From Erinaceus europaeus (Eukaryota; Chordata; Mammalia; Eulipotyphla; Erinaceidae), in assembly GCF_950295315.1 (NCBI RefSeq), contig NC_080181.1, forward strand, positions 35,431,375 to 35,495,374: DNA of 64,000 bases, read 5' to 3'. Position numbers and translations under genes: made by a program. Shown one piece after another: positions 23,800-37,323 of the stretch. Below the pieces are notes generated by a model. The model saw only the letters and a list, made by a program, of their open reading frames with translations. It made no database searches and was not told where the DNA came from. Position 1 is the stretch's first letter; each line of letters opens with the position of its first letter.

Positions 23800-26700
23800 A
23801 TGGTATTAATAGAGGCCTCCACTATGGAGGCATGTGTCCAGGCAGTCACTCACCCAACCTCAGGGGCAGCTCAGGGCACCCAGGGACCTGGTGTGGGTAT
23901 CTCTGGGGGGGGGGACTGTCAGTCAGTCAGCAGGACTGTGTGTAAGTGCACATGGTGGGACAGGGGCCTGGCGGCCCTTGGCCCCCAGCCCTGGGCTGTC
24001 AGATGCCTGCCCCGTGGCCAGACACCCCCCACTCTGCCCATAGCCCCTAGGCCCGGCCCACCTGCTCCTGTTTTGGCCTTGGGCTCTGGCTCTGGTGGCT
24101 GGCCACCACCAGTTTTGGCCTGGGGCTCTGTGTCTGGTGGCTGGCCACCACCCCTCAGGTCAAGTTAAGGTTCGGGGTCATGGCTGCTGGTCCACTGGAT
24201 GGGCAGGGTCCCCGCTACCTAGCAACCGCAGGAGCCATCTGTGATGTCCTAGCCCCCGGCATTGTGTGCTGGCCACACTGGCACTGGGCAGCCCACCTGC
24301 CCTGCCACTAGGTCAGGCAGCAGCGCCCAGACGCCAGGGCCCTGGCACACAGGGACGGAAGGATAGGAAGACAGTGCTGACCGACGAGGGACCTCAGGGC
24401 TGGCAGCCAAGAGAAGAAAGAAGGAGGTGTACCCGGGATCCAGGGAGCCCAGGCCAGAGCTGCCTGCATGCCTGCCTGCCTTCCTGGATGTCTGTATGCT
24501 GCCTATGTCCAGGTAGGTTTCTCAGGTCCCCTCCACTCCTGTCCTCTCCTGTCCTCTCCTCTCCTCTCCATCCTTTCCCCTCTCCGCTCCTCTGCACCTT
24601 GCTTCTCTCCTCTTGTCTGTCCTCTCTTCCGGGTGCCCTGCTCACCAGCTCCAGCACTCGTGAAGATTCTCCAGTGACCGCTGCTTGCAACCCCTTCCAC
24701 CCCCTCCCTTCCCTGATGTGACCCAGCTCACAGGGTCACCGGCTCACCCCACCCACACCCACACCCGCCAACACATTCCCTGGTTCAGCCCCACTGCCCT
24801 ATTCAGCCGAACTGGCTCCTTTGCAACCTACCTGTGCAGCGTTGATTGTCTTCATCATTCAAGGAGAGACCTCCTTTTGTACTTAGCTTGGTTGACTGGT
24901 GGATGGATGGATGATGGATGGATGGATGGATGGATGGATGGATGGATGGATGGACACGTCAATGGATTGGTATTGTACAGGCAAAGCACCATCTATAGGG
25001 GTAGCTGAGACCGCTGGTTTCAGAGCTCTAGTCTGCTGTCAAATGTAAAGCATTAATTTATCAATAACAAAATTGAATAAGTACATAAATAAATAAATAA
25101 ATATAAAAACTGGGTTAAAACATACATGGCGTCTTTGCCTTTCTGAATATGGTTGCTGTGAGGATCTTAACAAGGAAAGCAGTGTCCTGAGTAGCCCCTT
25201 GAAATAGTGGAATATTTCATTTTCCTTTCTTTTTCTTTTTCTTTTTCTTCTTTTACTTTCTATGTTCTTGATTATTTATTGGAATAAATGGTCAGGAGTT
25301 GAGAGGGAATGGAGGCACAGAGAGTTTGAGACACAGAGAGACACCTGCAGCACTTCTGCACCACTTGTAAAGATTTCCACCGGCAGTTGGGGACCAGGGT
25401 CTTGAAGCCCAGTCCTCCTGCACTGTCACCTGAGTGCTTACCTGGGTGTGGCACCACCTGGTACCCTTGATGGGACACTTTTTTTTAGCAATGGAAAGAA
25501 ATTCTCGTGGCAAGGTAATAAATAAATGAAGAAATAAATAAAAGTGCATTGACATTAACTCAGTGGAAACACACAGGGACATATACATGTCTGCTACCTG
25601 TATTACTAATTCATTTATTTATTGATTGCCTCAAGGGCTTATTGCCACAGCTCAGTGCCTGCGCCACCAATAATCCACAGCTCCTGCACTCCATATGTTC
25701 CCCTTTCGCTGCCCTTGTTGCTTGGTCACTGTGGTGGTGGTTATTGTTGTTGTTGTTGTTGTTGTTGTTGCTGTTGTTACTGACCTTGCATCTGACAGAG
25801 AAAAAAGGAGAGAGGAGGGGAAATACAGAGTGGGGGGAGAAAGATAGAGCCCCTAAACACCTGCTTCACCCCCTTAAAGCGACTTCCCTGCAGGTGGGGG
25901 TCTGGGGGCCAGACCCCAGATCCTCCCACCTGTCCCCTCTTTTCGCGAGTGCCACAAGCCCTTAACCCTCTGACACACCGCCAAACATCCCTGGATTTAC
26001 TTGATAAGGCGATATGACCTGCCGAGTTTTGGATCCTCATTTTCCTGAGTATCACTCCTGGAGACAGTGTCATGACACGACACAAGGAGATCTCTGGTAT
26101 CAGAGAGCGCCTGGAACAGCAGCTGGGGCTCTAGTGCCAGGGCAGGAGCAACTTCCCATCCACCCTCCACGGAGTCCACCTGCCTGCATTTTGGTCCTTT
26201 TCCCTCCAAAAAAGATTTTTCCCTTTTTTCACTGAGAAACAGGCAGCAGACTGGTTACCCAAGCAGGGGGAAAAAAAATAAAAAAGCCTTTTTTTTTTTT
26301 TTAACCGTACTGCATGACCATCTTCTGGGAAGTATAGGTTTTGAACCTGAAAACTCTGTCTGTCTGTCTGTGTCCTAGTCCACAGAAAGAGCCACTAGCC
26401 CAGCCAGATGTCGTGCTCAGAATAGGGTGTTTTTGCCACTCATAGGCCTGCACAGTGCACTAGGGATTGGACAGCCTGAGACCCAAATGTTACATTGTAG
26501 ATGGATTGTTTGCAGTTCTTGCTCCCCAGGACATTGGACAGTCTCAACTCCCCTACAGCCAGAAAAAAAGACTCTTGACAGCCTTAGAGCAAATGGAGTG
26601 GCAGGGAGATGGGAGAGTGTTGCATGTGTGGGCTGCTCATGCCCAGGTGTCTGTGGGGGGCCATGGCAGAGGCTGTAAGGGGGCAAGGGGGCAGAAGGAG

Positions 26701-27184
26701 ACTGGTTGAGAGGCAGACTGCAGGCAGGGGAGCCCCTGAGGGTTTGCAGTGCTGTGTGTGGGTGTGGTGGCAGGGGGTTAGGGCAGGTCCCCCTGCTGGA
26801 TGGTGAGATGGCAGCTGGGCTGGCCCAGGTAACCCAGGGCTGAAGGGAAGCAGCAGGGTGGCAGGAAAGTAGCGCAGGGAGGCACACAGTAGATGTTAGT
26901 TGGGGAGCTGGGGAACAGGGGGCAAGGGGAAAGAGGGCATCCTTGAGGAAGTGTCTGGTCTAGAGAGTGGGGGGAGCTGGAGGCATGGAAGGTCCCAGGA
27001 ATCAGGGACTGACAGGACCAGATACCTGCACCCACCCACTGGATAGAAGCTGCAGCAGCCAGAGCAGATACCCAAAGTGAGTCCCTCTGAGGATGAGGAA
27101 GTTGAGGAGGAGGTGAAGGAAGAGCAGGAGGAGGAGGAGGAGGAGGAGGAGGAGGAGGGGAAGGAGGGCAGCTGTCAGTAGGCA
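23800..27184. repeat. Macrosatellite unit 8
   Basis: 3385 bp, the same length as unit 6 and carrying all its markers (CAGTCACTC, GAAGATTCTCC, GCGAGTGCC near 25946, AGATACCC, GAGCAGGAG). Short SINE about 25271-25466, long SINE about 25611-25983. Start-to-start distance from unit 6 is 6772 bp. Confidence 0.97.
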
Positions 27185-30100
27185 ATGGTATTAATAGAGG
27201 CCTCCACTATGGAGGCATGTGTCCAGGCAGTCACTCACCCAACCTCAGGGGCAGCTCAGGGCACCCAGGGACCTGGTGTGGGTATCTCTGGGGGGGGGGA
27301 CTGTCAGTCAGTCAGCAGGACTGTGTGTAAGTGCACATGGTGGGACAGGGGCCTGGCGGCCCTTGGCCCCCAGCCCTGGGCTGTCAGATGCCTGCCCCGT
27401 GGCCAGACACCCCCCACTCTGCCCATAGCCCCTAGGCCCGGCCCACCTGCTCCTGTTTTGGCCTTGGGCTCTGGCTCTGGTGGCTGGCCACCACCAGTTT
27501 TGGCCTGGGGCTCTGTGTCTGGTGGCTGGCCACCACCCCTCAGGTCAAGTTAAGGTTCGGGGTCATGGCTGCTGGTCCACTGGATGGGCAGGGTCCCCGC
27601 TACCTAGCAACCGCAGGAGCCATCTGTGATGTCCTAGCCCCCGGCATTGTGTGCTGGCCACACTGGCACTGGGCAGCCCACCTGCCCTGCCACTAGGTCA
27701 GGCAGCAGCGCCCAGACGCCAGGGCCCTGGCACACAGGGACGGAAGGATAGGAAGACAGTGCTGACCGACGAGGGACCTCAGGGCTGGCAGCCAAGAGAA
27801 GAAAGAAGGAGGTGTACCCGGGATCCAGGGAGCCCAGGCCAGAGCTGCCTGCATGCCTGCCTGCCTTCCTGGATGTCTGTATGCTGCCTATGTCCAGGTA
27901 GGTTTCTCAGGTCCCCTCCACTCCTGTCCTCTCCTGTCCTCTCCTCTCCTCTCCATCCTTTCCCCTCTCCGCTCCTCTGCACCTTGCTTCTCTCCTCTTG
28001 TCTGTCCTCTCTTCCGGGTGCCCTGCTCACCAGCTCCAGCACTCGTGAAGATTCTCCAGTGACCGCTGCTTGCAACCCCTTCCACCCCCTCCCTTCCCTG
28101 ATGTGACCCAGCTCACAGGGTCACCGGCTCACCCCACCCACACCCACACCCGCCAACACATTCCCTGGTTCAGCCCCACTGCCCTATTCAGCCGAACTGG
28201 CTCCTTTGCAACCTACCTGTGCAGCGTTGATTGTCTTCATCATTCAAGGAGAGACCTCCTTTTGTACTTAGCTTGGTTGACTGGTGGATGGATGGATGAT
28301 GGATGGATGGATGGATGGATGGATGGATGGATGGATGGACACGTCAATGGATTGGTATTGTACAGGCAAAGCACCATCTATAGGGGTAGCTGAGACCGCT
28401 GGTTTCAGAGCTCTAGTCTGCTGTCAAATGTAAAGCATTAATTTATCAATAACAAAATTGAATAAGTACATAAATAAATAAATAAATATAAAAACTGGGT
28501 TAAAACATACATGGCGTCTTTGCCTTTCTGAATATGGTTGCTGTGAGGATCTTAACAAGGAAAGCAGTGTCCTGAGTAGCCCCTTGAAATAGTGGAATAT
28601 TTCATTTTCCTTTCTTTTTCTTTTTCTTTTTCTTCTTTTACTTTCTATGTTCTTGATTATTTATTGGAATAAATGGTCAGGAGTTGAGAGGGAATGGAGG
28701 CACAGAGAGTTTGAGACACAGAGAGACACCTGCAGCACTTCTGCACCACTTGTAAAGATTTCCACCGGCAGTTGGGGACCAGGGTCTTGAAGCCCAGTCC
28801 TCCTGCACTGTCACCTGAGTGCTTACCTGGGTGTGGCACCACCTGGTACCCTTGATGGGACACTTTTTTTTAGCAATGGAAAGAAATTCTCGTGGCAAGG
28901 TAATAAATAAATGAAGAAATAAATAAAAGTGCATTGACATTAACTCAGTGGAAACACACAGGGACATATACATGTCTGCTACCTGTATTACTAATTCATT
29001 TATTTATTGATTGCCTCAAGGGCTTATTGCCACAGCTCAGTGCCTGCGCCACCAATAATCCACAGCTCCTGCACTCCATATGTTCCCCTTTCGCTGCCCT
29101 TGTTGCTTGGTCACTGTGGTGGTGGTTATTGTTGTTGTTGTTGTTGTTGTTGTTGCTGTTGTTACTGACCTTGCATCTGACAGAGAAAAAAGGAGAGAGG
29201 AGGGGAAATACAGAGTGGGGGGAGAAAGATAGAGCCCCTAAACACCTGCTTCACCCCCTTAAAGCGACTTCCCTGCAGGTGGGGGTCTGGGGGCCAGACC
29301 CCAGATCCTCCCACCTGTCCCCTCTTTTCGCGAGCGCCACAAGCCCTTAACCCTCTGACACACCGCCAAACATCCCTGGATTTACTTGATAAGGCGATAT
29401 GACCTGCCGAGTTTTGGATCCTCATTTTCCTGAGTATCACTCCTGGAGACAGTGTCATGACACGACACAAGGAGATCTCTGGTATCAGAGAGCGCCTGGA
29501 ACAGCAGCTGGGGCTCTAGTGCCAGGGCAGGAGCAACTTCCCATCCACCCTCCACGGAGTCCACCTGCCTGCATTTTGGTCCTTTTCCCTCCAAAAAAGA
29601 TTTTTCCCTTTTTTCACTGAGAAACAGGCAGCAGACTGGTTACCCAAGCAGGGGGAAAAAAAATAAAAAAGCCTTTTTTTTTTTTTTAACCGTACTGCAT
29701 GACCATCTTCTGGGAAGTATAGGTTTTGAACCTGAAAACTCTGTCTGTCTGTCTGTGTCCTAGTCCACAGAAAGAGCCACTAGCCCAGCCAGATGTCGTG
29801 CTCAGAATAGGGTGTTTTTGCCACTCATAGGCCTGCACAGTGCACTAGGGATTGGACAGCCTGAGACCCAAATGTTACATTGTAGATGGATTGTTTGCAG
29901 TTCTTGCTCCCCAGGACATTGGACAGTCTCAACTCCCCTACAGCCAGAAAAAAAGACTCTTGACAGCCTTAGAGCAAATGGAGTGGCAGGGAGATGGGAG
30001 AGTGTTGCATGTGTGGGCTGCTCATGCCCAGGTGTCTGTGGGGGGCCATGGCAGAGGCTGTAAGGGGGCAAGGGGGCAGAAGGAGACTGGTTGAGAGGCA

Positions 30101-30563
30101 GACTGCAGGCAGGGGAGCCCCTGAGGGTTTGCAGTGCTGTGTGTGGGTGTGGTGGCAGGGGGTTAGGGCAGGTCCCCCTGCTGGATGGTGAGATGGCAGC
30201 TGGGCTGGCCCAGGTAACCCAGGGCTGAAGGGAAGCAGCAGGGTGGCAGGAAAGTAGCGCAGGGAGGCACACAGTAGATGTTAGTTGGGGAGCTGGGGAA
30301 CAGGGGGCAAGGGGAAAGAGGGCATCCTTGAGGAAGTGTCTGGTCTAGAGAGTGGGGGGAGCTGGAGGCTTGGAAGGTCCCAGGAATCAGGGACTGACAG
30401 GACCAGATACCTGCACCCACCCACTGGATAGAAGCTGCAGCAGCCAGAGCAGATGCCCAAAGTGAGTCCCTCTGAGGATGAGGAAGTTGAGGAGGAGGTG
30501 AAGGAAGAGGAGGAGGAGGAGGAGGAGGAGGAGGAGGGGAAGGAGGGCAGCTGTCAGTAGGCA
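27185..30563. repeat. Macrosatellite unit 9
   Basis: 3379 bp; short SINE about 28656-28851, long SINE about 28996-29368. It is a junction unit: its start matches units 6-8 (CAGTCACTC, G-run 10), but its end has AGATGCCC, an uninterrupted (GAG)10 and GAGGCTTGG near 30366, shared with units 10 and 11. The mosaic suggests an exchange breakpoint within it. Confidence 0.97.
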
Positions 30564-33500
30564 ATGGTATTAATAGAGGCCTCCACTATGGAGGCATGTG
30601 TCCAGGCAGGCACCCACCCAACCTCAGGGGCAGCTCAGGGCACCCAGGGACCTGGTGTGGGTATCTCTGGGGGGGGGGGACTGTCAGTCAGTCAGCAGGA
30701 CTGTGTGTAAGTGCACATGGTGGGACAGGGGCCTGGCGGCCCTTGGCCCCCAGCCCTGGGCTGTCAGATGCCTGCCCCGTGGCCAGACACCCCCCACTCT
30801 GCCCATAGCCCCTAGGCCCGGCCCACCTGCTCCTGTTTTGGCCTTGGGCTCTGGCTCTGGTGGCTGGCCACCACCAGTTTTGGCCTGGGGCTCTGTGTCT
30901 GGTGGCTGGCCACCACCCCTCAGGTCAAGTTAAGGTTCGGGGTCATGGCTGCTGGTCCACTGGATGGGCAGGGTCCCCGCTACCTAGCAACCGCAGGAGC
31001 CATCTGTGATGTCCTAGCCCCCGGCATTGTGTGCTGGCCACACTGGCACTGGGCAGCCCACCTGCCCTGCCACTAGATCAGGCAGCAGCGCACAGACGCC
31101 AGGGCCCTGGCACACAGGGACGGAAGGATAGGAAGACAGTGCTGACCGACGAGGGACCTCAGGGCTGGCAGCCAAGAGAAGAAAGAAGGAGGTGTACCCG
31201 GGATCCAGGGAGCCCAGGCCAGAGCTGCCTGCATGCCTGCCTGCCTTCCTGGATGTCTGTATGCTGCCTATGTCCAGGTAGGTTTCTCAGGTCCCCTCCA
31301 CTCCTGTCCTCTCCTGTCCTCTCCTCTCCTCTCCATCCTTTCCCCTCTCCGCTCCTCTGCACCTTGCTTCTCTCCTCTTGTCTGTCCTCTCTTCCGGGTG
31401 CCCTGCTCACCAGCTCCAGCACTCGTGAAGATTCTCCAGTGACCGCTGCTTGCAACCCCTTCCACCCCCTCCCTTCCCTGATGTGACCCAGCTCACAGGG
31501 TCACCGGCTCACCCCACCCACACCCACACCCGCCAACACATTCCCTGGTTCAGCCCCACTGCCCTATTCAGCCGAACTGGCTCCTTTGCAACCTACCTGT
31601 GCAGCGTTGATTGTCTTCATCATTCAAGGAGAGACCTCCTTTTGTACTTAGCTTGGTTGACTGGTGGATGGATGGATGATGGATGGATGGATGGATGGAT
31701 GGATGGATGGATGGACACGTCAATGGATTGGTATTGTACAGGCAAAGCACCATCTATAGGGGTAGCTGAGACCGCTGGTTTCAGAGCTCTAGTCTGCTGT
31801 CAAATGTAAAGCATTAATTTATCAATAACAAAATTGAATAAGTACATAAATAAATAAATAAATATAAAAACTGGGTTAAAACATACATGGCGTCTTTGCC
31901 TTTCTGAATATGGTTGCTGTGAGGATCTTAACAAGGAAAGCAGTGTCCTGAGTAGCCCCTTGAAATAGTGGAATATTTCATTTTCCTTTCTTTTTCTTTT
32001 TCTTTTTCTTCTTTTACTTTCTATGTTCTTGATTATTTATTGGAATAAATGGTCAGGAGTTGAGAGGGAATGGAGGCACAGAGAGTTTGAGACACAGAGA
32101 GACACCTGCAGCACTTCTGCACCACTTGTAAAGATTTCCACCGGCAGTTGGGGACCAGGGTCTTGAAGCCCAGTCCTCCTGCACTGTCACCTGAGTGCTT
32201 ACCTGGGTGTGGCACCACCTGGTACCCTTGATGGGACACTTTTTTTTAGCAATGGAAAGAAATTCTCGTGGCAAGGTAATAAATAAATGAAGAAATAAAT
32301 AAAAGTGCATTGACATTAACTCAGTGGAAACACACAGGGACATATACATGTCTGCTACCTGTATTACTAATTCATTTATTTATTGATTGCCTCAAGGGCT
32401 TATTGCCACAGCTCAGTGCCTGCGCCACCAATAATCCACAGCTCCTGCACTCCATATGTTCCCCTTTCGCTGCCCTTGTTGCTTGGTCACTGTGGTGGTG
32501 GTTATTGTTGTTGTTGTTGTTGTTGTTGTTGCTGTTGTTACTGACCTTGCATCTGACAGAGAAAAAAGGAGAGAGGAGGGGAAATACAGAGTGGGGGGAG
32601 AAAGATAGAGCCCCTAAACACCTGCTTCACCCCCTTAAAGCGACTTCCCTGCAGGTGGGGGTCTGGGGGCCAGACCCCAGATCCTCCCACCTGTCCCCTC
32701 TTTTCGCGAGCGCCACAAGCCCTTAACCCTCTGACACACCGCCAAACATCCCTGGATTTACTTGATAAGGCGATATGACCTGCCGAGTTTTGGATCCTCA
32801 TTTTCCTGAGTATCACTCCTGGAGACAGTGTCATGACACGACACAAGGAGATCTCTGGTATCAGAGAGCGCCTGGAACAGCAGCTGGGGCTCTAGTGCCA
32901 GGGCAGGAGCAACTTCCCATCCACCCTCCACGGAGTCCACCTGCCTGCATTTTGGTCCTTTTCCCTCCAAAAAAGATTTTTCCCTTTTTTCACTGAGAAA
33001 CAGGCAGCAGACTGGTTACCCAAGCAGGGGGAAAAAAAATAAAAAAGCCTTTTTTTTTTTTTTAACCGTACTGCATGACCATCTTCTGGGAAGTATAGGT
33101 TTTGAACCTGAAAACTCTGTCTGTCTGTCTGTGTCCTAGTCCACAGAAAGAGCCACTAGCCCAGCCAGATGTCGTGCTCAGAATAGGGTGTTTTTGCCAC
33201 TCATAGGCCTGCACAGTGCACTAGGGATTGGACAGCCTGAGACCCAAATGTTACATTGTAGATGGATTGTTTGCAGTTCTTGCTCCCCAGGACATTGGAC
33301 AGTCTCAACTCCCCTACAGCCAGAAAAAAAGACTCTTGACAGCCTTAGAGCAAATGGAGTGGCAGGGAGATGGGAGAGTGTTGCATGTGTGGGCTGCTCA
33401 TGCCCAGGTGTCTGTGGGGGGCCATGGCAGAGGCTGTAAGGGGGCAAGGGGGCAGAAGGAGACTGGTTGAGAGGCAGACTGCAGGCAGGGGAGCCCCTGA

Positions 33501-33939
33501 GGGTTTGCAGTGCTGTGTGTGGGTGTGGTGGCAGGGGGTTAGGGCAGGTCCCCCTGCTGGATGGTGAGATGGCAGCTGGGCTGGCCCAGGTAACCCAGGG
33601 CTGAAGGGAAGCAGCAGGGTGGCAGGAAAGTAGCGCAGGGAGGCACACAGTAGATGTTAGTTGGGGAGCTGGGGAACAGGGGGCAAGGGGAAAGAGGGCA
33701 TCCTTGAGGAAGTGTCTGGTCTAGAGAGTGGGGGGAGCTGGAGGCTTGGAAGGTCCCAGGAATCAGGGACTGACAGGACCAGATACCTGCACCCACCCAC
33801 TGGATAGAAGCTGCAGCAGCCAGAGCAGATGCCCAAAGTGAGTCCCTCTGAGGATGAGGAAGTTGAGGAGGAGGTGAAGGAAGAGGAGGAGGAGGAGGAG
33901 GAGGAGGAGGAGGGGAAGGAGGGCAGCTGTCAGTAGGCA
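30564..33939. repeat. Macrosatellite unit 10
   Basis: 3376 bp; short SINE about 32032-32227, long SINE about 32372-32744. Shares CTAGATCAGG and GCGCACAGACG only with unit 11, plus GAAGATTCTCC and GAGGCTTGG. Private: CAGGCAGGCACCC at the start. Poly-T 14, GAG 10. Confidence 0.97.
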
Positions 33940-36900
33940 ATGGTATTAATAGAGGCCTCCACTATGGAGGCATGTGTCCAGGCAGTCACCCACCCAACCT
34001 CAGGGGCAGCTCAGGGCACCCAGGGACCTGGTGTGGGTATCTCTGGGGGGGGGGGACTGTCAGTCAGTCAGCAGGACTGTGTGTAAGTGCACATGGTGGG
34101 ACAGGGGCCTGGCGGCCCTTGGCCCCCAGCCCTGGGCTGTCAGATGCCTGCCCCGTGGCCAGACACCCCCCACTCTGCCCATAGCCCCTAGGCCCGGCCC
34201 ACCTGCTCCTGTTTTGGCCTTGGGCTCTGGCTCTGGTGGCTGGCCACCACCAGTTTTGGCCTGGGGCTCTGTGTCTGGTGGCTGGCCACCACCCCTCAGG
34301 TCAAGTTAAGGTTCGGGGTCATGGCTGCTGGTCCACTGGATGGGCAGGGTCCCCGCTACCTAGCAACCGCAGGAGCCATCTGTGATGTCCTAGCCCCCGG
34401 CATTGTGTGCTGGCCACACTGGCACTGGGCAGCCCACCTGCCCTGCCACTAGATCAGGCAGCAGCGCACAGACGCCAGGGCCCTGGCACACAGGGACGGA
34501 AGGATAGGAAGACAGTGCTGACCGACGAGGGACCTCAGGGCTGGCAGCCAAGAGAAGAAAGAAGGAGGTGTACCCGGGATCCAGGGAGCCCAGGCCAGAG
34601 CTGCCTGCATGCCTGCCTGCCTTCCTGGATGTCTGTATGCTGCCTATGTCCAGGTAGGTTTCTCAGGTCCCCTCCACTCCTGTCCTCTCCTGTCCTCTCC
34701 TCTCCTCTCCATCCTTTCCCCTCTCCGCTCCTCTGCACCTTGCTTCTCTCCTCTTGTCTGTCCTCTCTTCCGGGTGCCCTGCTCACCAGCTCCAGCACTC
34801 GTGAAGATTCTCCAGTGACCGCTGCTTGCAACCCCTTCCACCCCCTCCCTTCCCTGATGTGACCCAGCTCACAGGGTCACCGGCTCACCCCACCCACACC
34901 CACACCCGCCAACACATTCCCTGGTTCAGCCCCACTGCCCTATTCAGCCGAACTGGCTCCTTTGCAACCTACCTGTGCAGCGTTGATTGTCTTCATCATT
35001 CAAGGAGAGACCTCCTTTTGTACTTAGCTTGGTTGACTGGTGGATGGATGGATGATGGATGGATGGATGGATGGATGGATGGATGGATGGATGGATGGAC
35101 ACGTCAATGGATTGGTATTGTACAGGCAAAGCACCATCTATAGGGGTAGCTGAGACCGCTGGTTTCAGAGCTCTAGTCTGCTGTCAAATGTAAAGCATTA
35201 ATTTATCAATAACAAAATTGAATAAGTACATAAATAAATAAATAAATATAAAAACTGGGTTAAAACATACATGGCGTCTTTGCCTTTCTGAATATGGTTG
35301 CTGTGAGGATCTTAACAAGGAAAGCAGTGTCCTGAGTAGCCCCTTGAAATAGTGGAATATTTCATTTTCCTTTCTTTTTCTTTTTCTTTTTCTTCTTTTA
35401 CTTTCTATGTTCTTGATTATTTATTGGAATAAATGGTCAGGAGTTGAGAGGGAATGGAGGCACAGAGAGTTTGAGACACAGAGAGACACCTGCAGCACTT
35501 CTGCACCACTTGTAAAGATTTCCACCGGCAGTTGGGGACCAGGGTCTTGAAGCCCAGTCCTCCTGCACTGTCACCTGAGTGCTTACCTGGGTGTGGCACC
35601 ACCTGGTACCCTTGATGGGACACTTTTTTTTAGCAATGGAAAGAAATTCTCGTGGCAAGGTAATAAATAAATGAAGAAATAAATAAAAGTGCATTGACAT
35701 TAACTCAGTGGAAACACACAGGGACATATACATGTCTGCTACCTGTATTACTAATTCATTTATTTATTGATTGCCTCAAGGGCTTATTGCCACAGCTCAG
35801 TGCCTGCGCCACCAATAATCCACAGCTCCTGCACTCCATATGTTCCCCTTTCGCTGCCCTTGTTGCTTGGTCACTGTGGTGGTGGTTATTGTTGTTGTTG
35901 TTGTTGTTGTTGTTGCTGTTGTTACTGACCTTGAATCTGACAGAGAAAAAAGGAGAGAGGAGGGGAAATACAGAGTGGGGGGAGAAAGATAGAGCCCCTA
36001 AACACCTGCTTCACCCCCTTAAAGCGACTTCCCTGCAGGTGGGGGTCTGGGGGCCAGACCCCAGATCCTCCCACCTGTCCCCTCTTTTCGCGAGCGCCAC
36101 AAGCCCTTAACCCTCTGACACACCGCCAAACATCCCTGGATTTACTTGATAAGGCGATATGACCTGCCGAGTTTTGGATCCTCATTTTCCTGAGTATCAC
36201 TCCTGGAGACAGTGTCATGACACGACACAAGGAGATCTCTGGTATCAGAGAGCGCCTGGAACAGCAGCTGGGGCTCTAGTGCCAGGGCAGGAGCAACTTC
36301 CCATCCACCCTCCACGGAGTCCACCTGCCTGCATTTTGGTCCTTTTCCCTCCAAAAAAGATTTTTCCCTTTTTTCACTGAGAAACAGGCAGCAGACTGGT
36401 TACCCAAGCAGGGGGAAAAAGAATAAAAAAGCCTTTTTTTTTTTTTTAACCGTACTGCATGACCATCTTCTGGGAAGTATAGGTTTTGAACCTGAAAACT
36501 CTGTCTGTCTGTCTGTGTCCTAGTCCACAGAAAGAGCCACTAGCCCAGCCAGATGTCGTGCTCAGAATAGGGTGTTTTTGCCACTCATAGGCCTGCACAG
36601 TGCACTAGGGATTGGACAGCCTGAGACCCAAATGTTACATTGTAGATGGATTGTTTGCAGTTCTTGCTCCCCAGGACATTGGACAGTCTCAACTCCCCTA
36701 CAGCCAGAAAAAAAGACTCTTGACAGCCTTAGAGCAAATGGAGTGGCAGGGAGATGGGAGAGTGTTGCATGTGTGGGCTGCTCATGCCCAGGTGTCTGTG
36801 GGGGGCCATGGCAGAGGCTGTAAGGGGGCAAGGGGGCAGAAGGAGACTGGTTGAGAGGCAGACTGCAGGCAGGGGAGCCCCTGAGGGTTTGCAGTGCTGT

Positions 36901-37323
36901 GTGTGGGTGTGGTGGCAGGGGGTTAGGGCAGGTCCCCCTGATGGATGGTGAGATGGCAGCTGGGCTGGCCCAGGTAACCCAGGGCTGAAGGGAAGCAGCA
37001 GGGTGGCAGGAAAGTAGCACAGGGAGGCACACAGTAGATGTTAGTTGGGGAGCTGGGGAACAGGGGGCAAGGGGAAAGAGGGCATCCTTGAGGAAGTGTC
37101 TGGTCTAGAGAGTGGGGGGAGCTGGAGGCTTGGAAGGTCCCAGGAATCAGGGACTGACAGGACCAGATACCTGCACCCACCCACTGGATAGAAGCTGCAG
37201 CAGCCAGAGCAGATGCCCAAAGTGAGTCCCTCTGAGGATGAGGAAGTTGAGGAGGAGGTGAAGGAAGAGGAGGAGGAGGAGGAGGAGGAGGAGGAGGGGA
37301 AGGAGGGCAGCTGTCAGTAGGCA
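33940..37323. repeat. Macrosatellite unit 11
   Basis: 3384 bp; short SINE about 35416-35611, long SINE about 35756-36128. Sister of unit 10 by CTAGATCAGG and GCGCACAGACG. It adds GAATCTGAC (units 4, 11, 17) and private changes: GGGAAAAAGAATAAA, CCCCTGATGG near 36940 and GTAGCACAGG near 37018, the last a CpG to CpA change. Confidence 0.97.
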
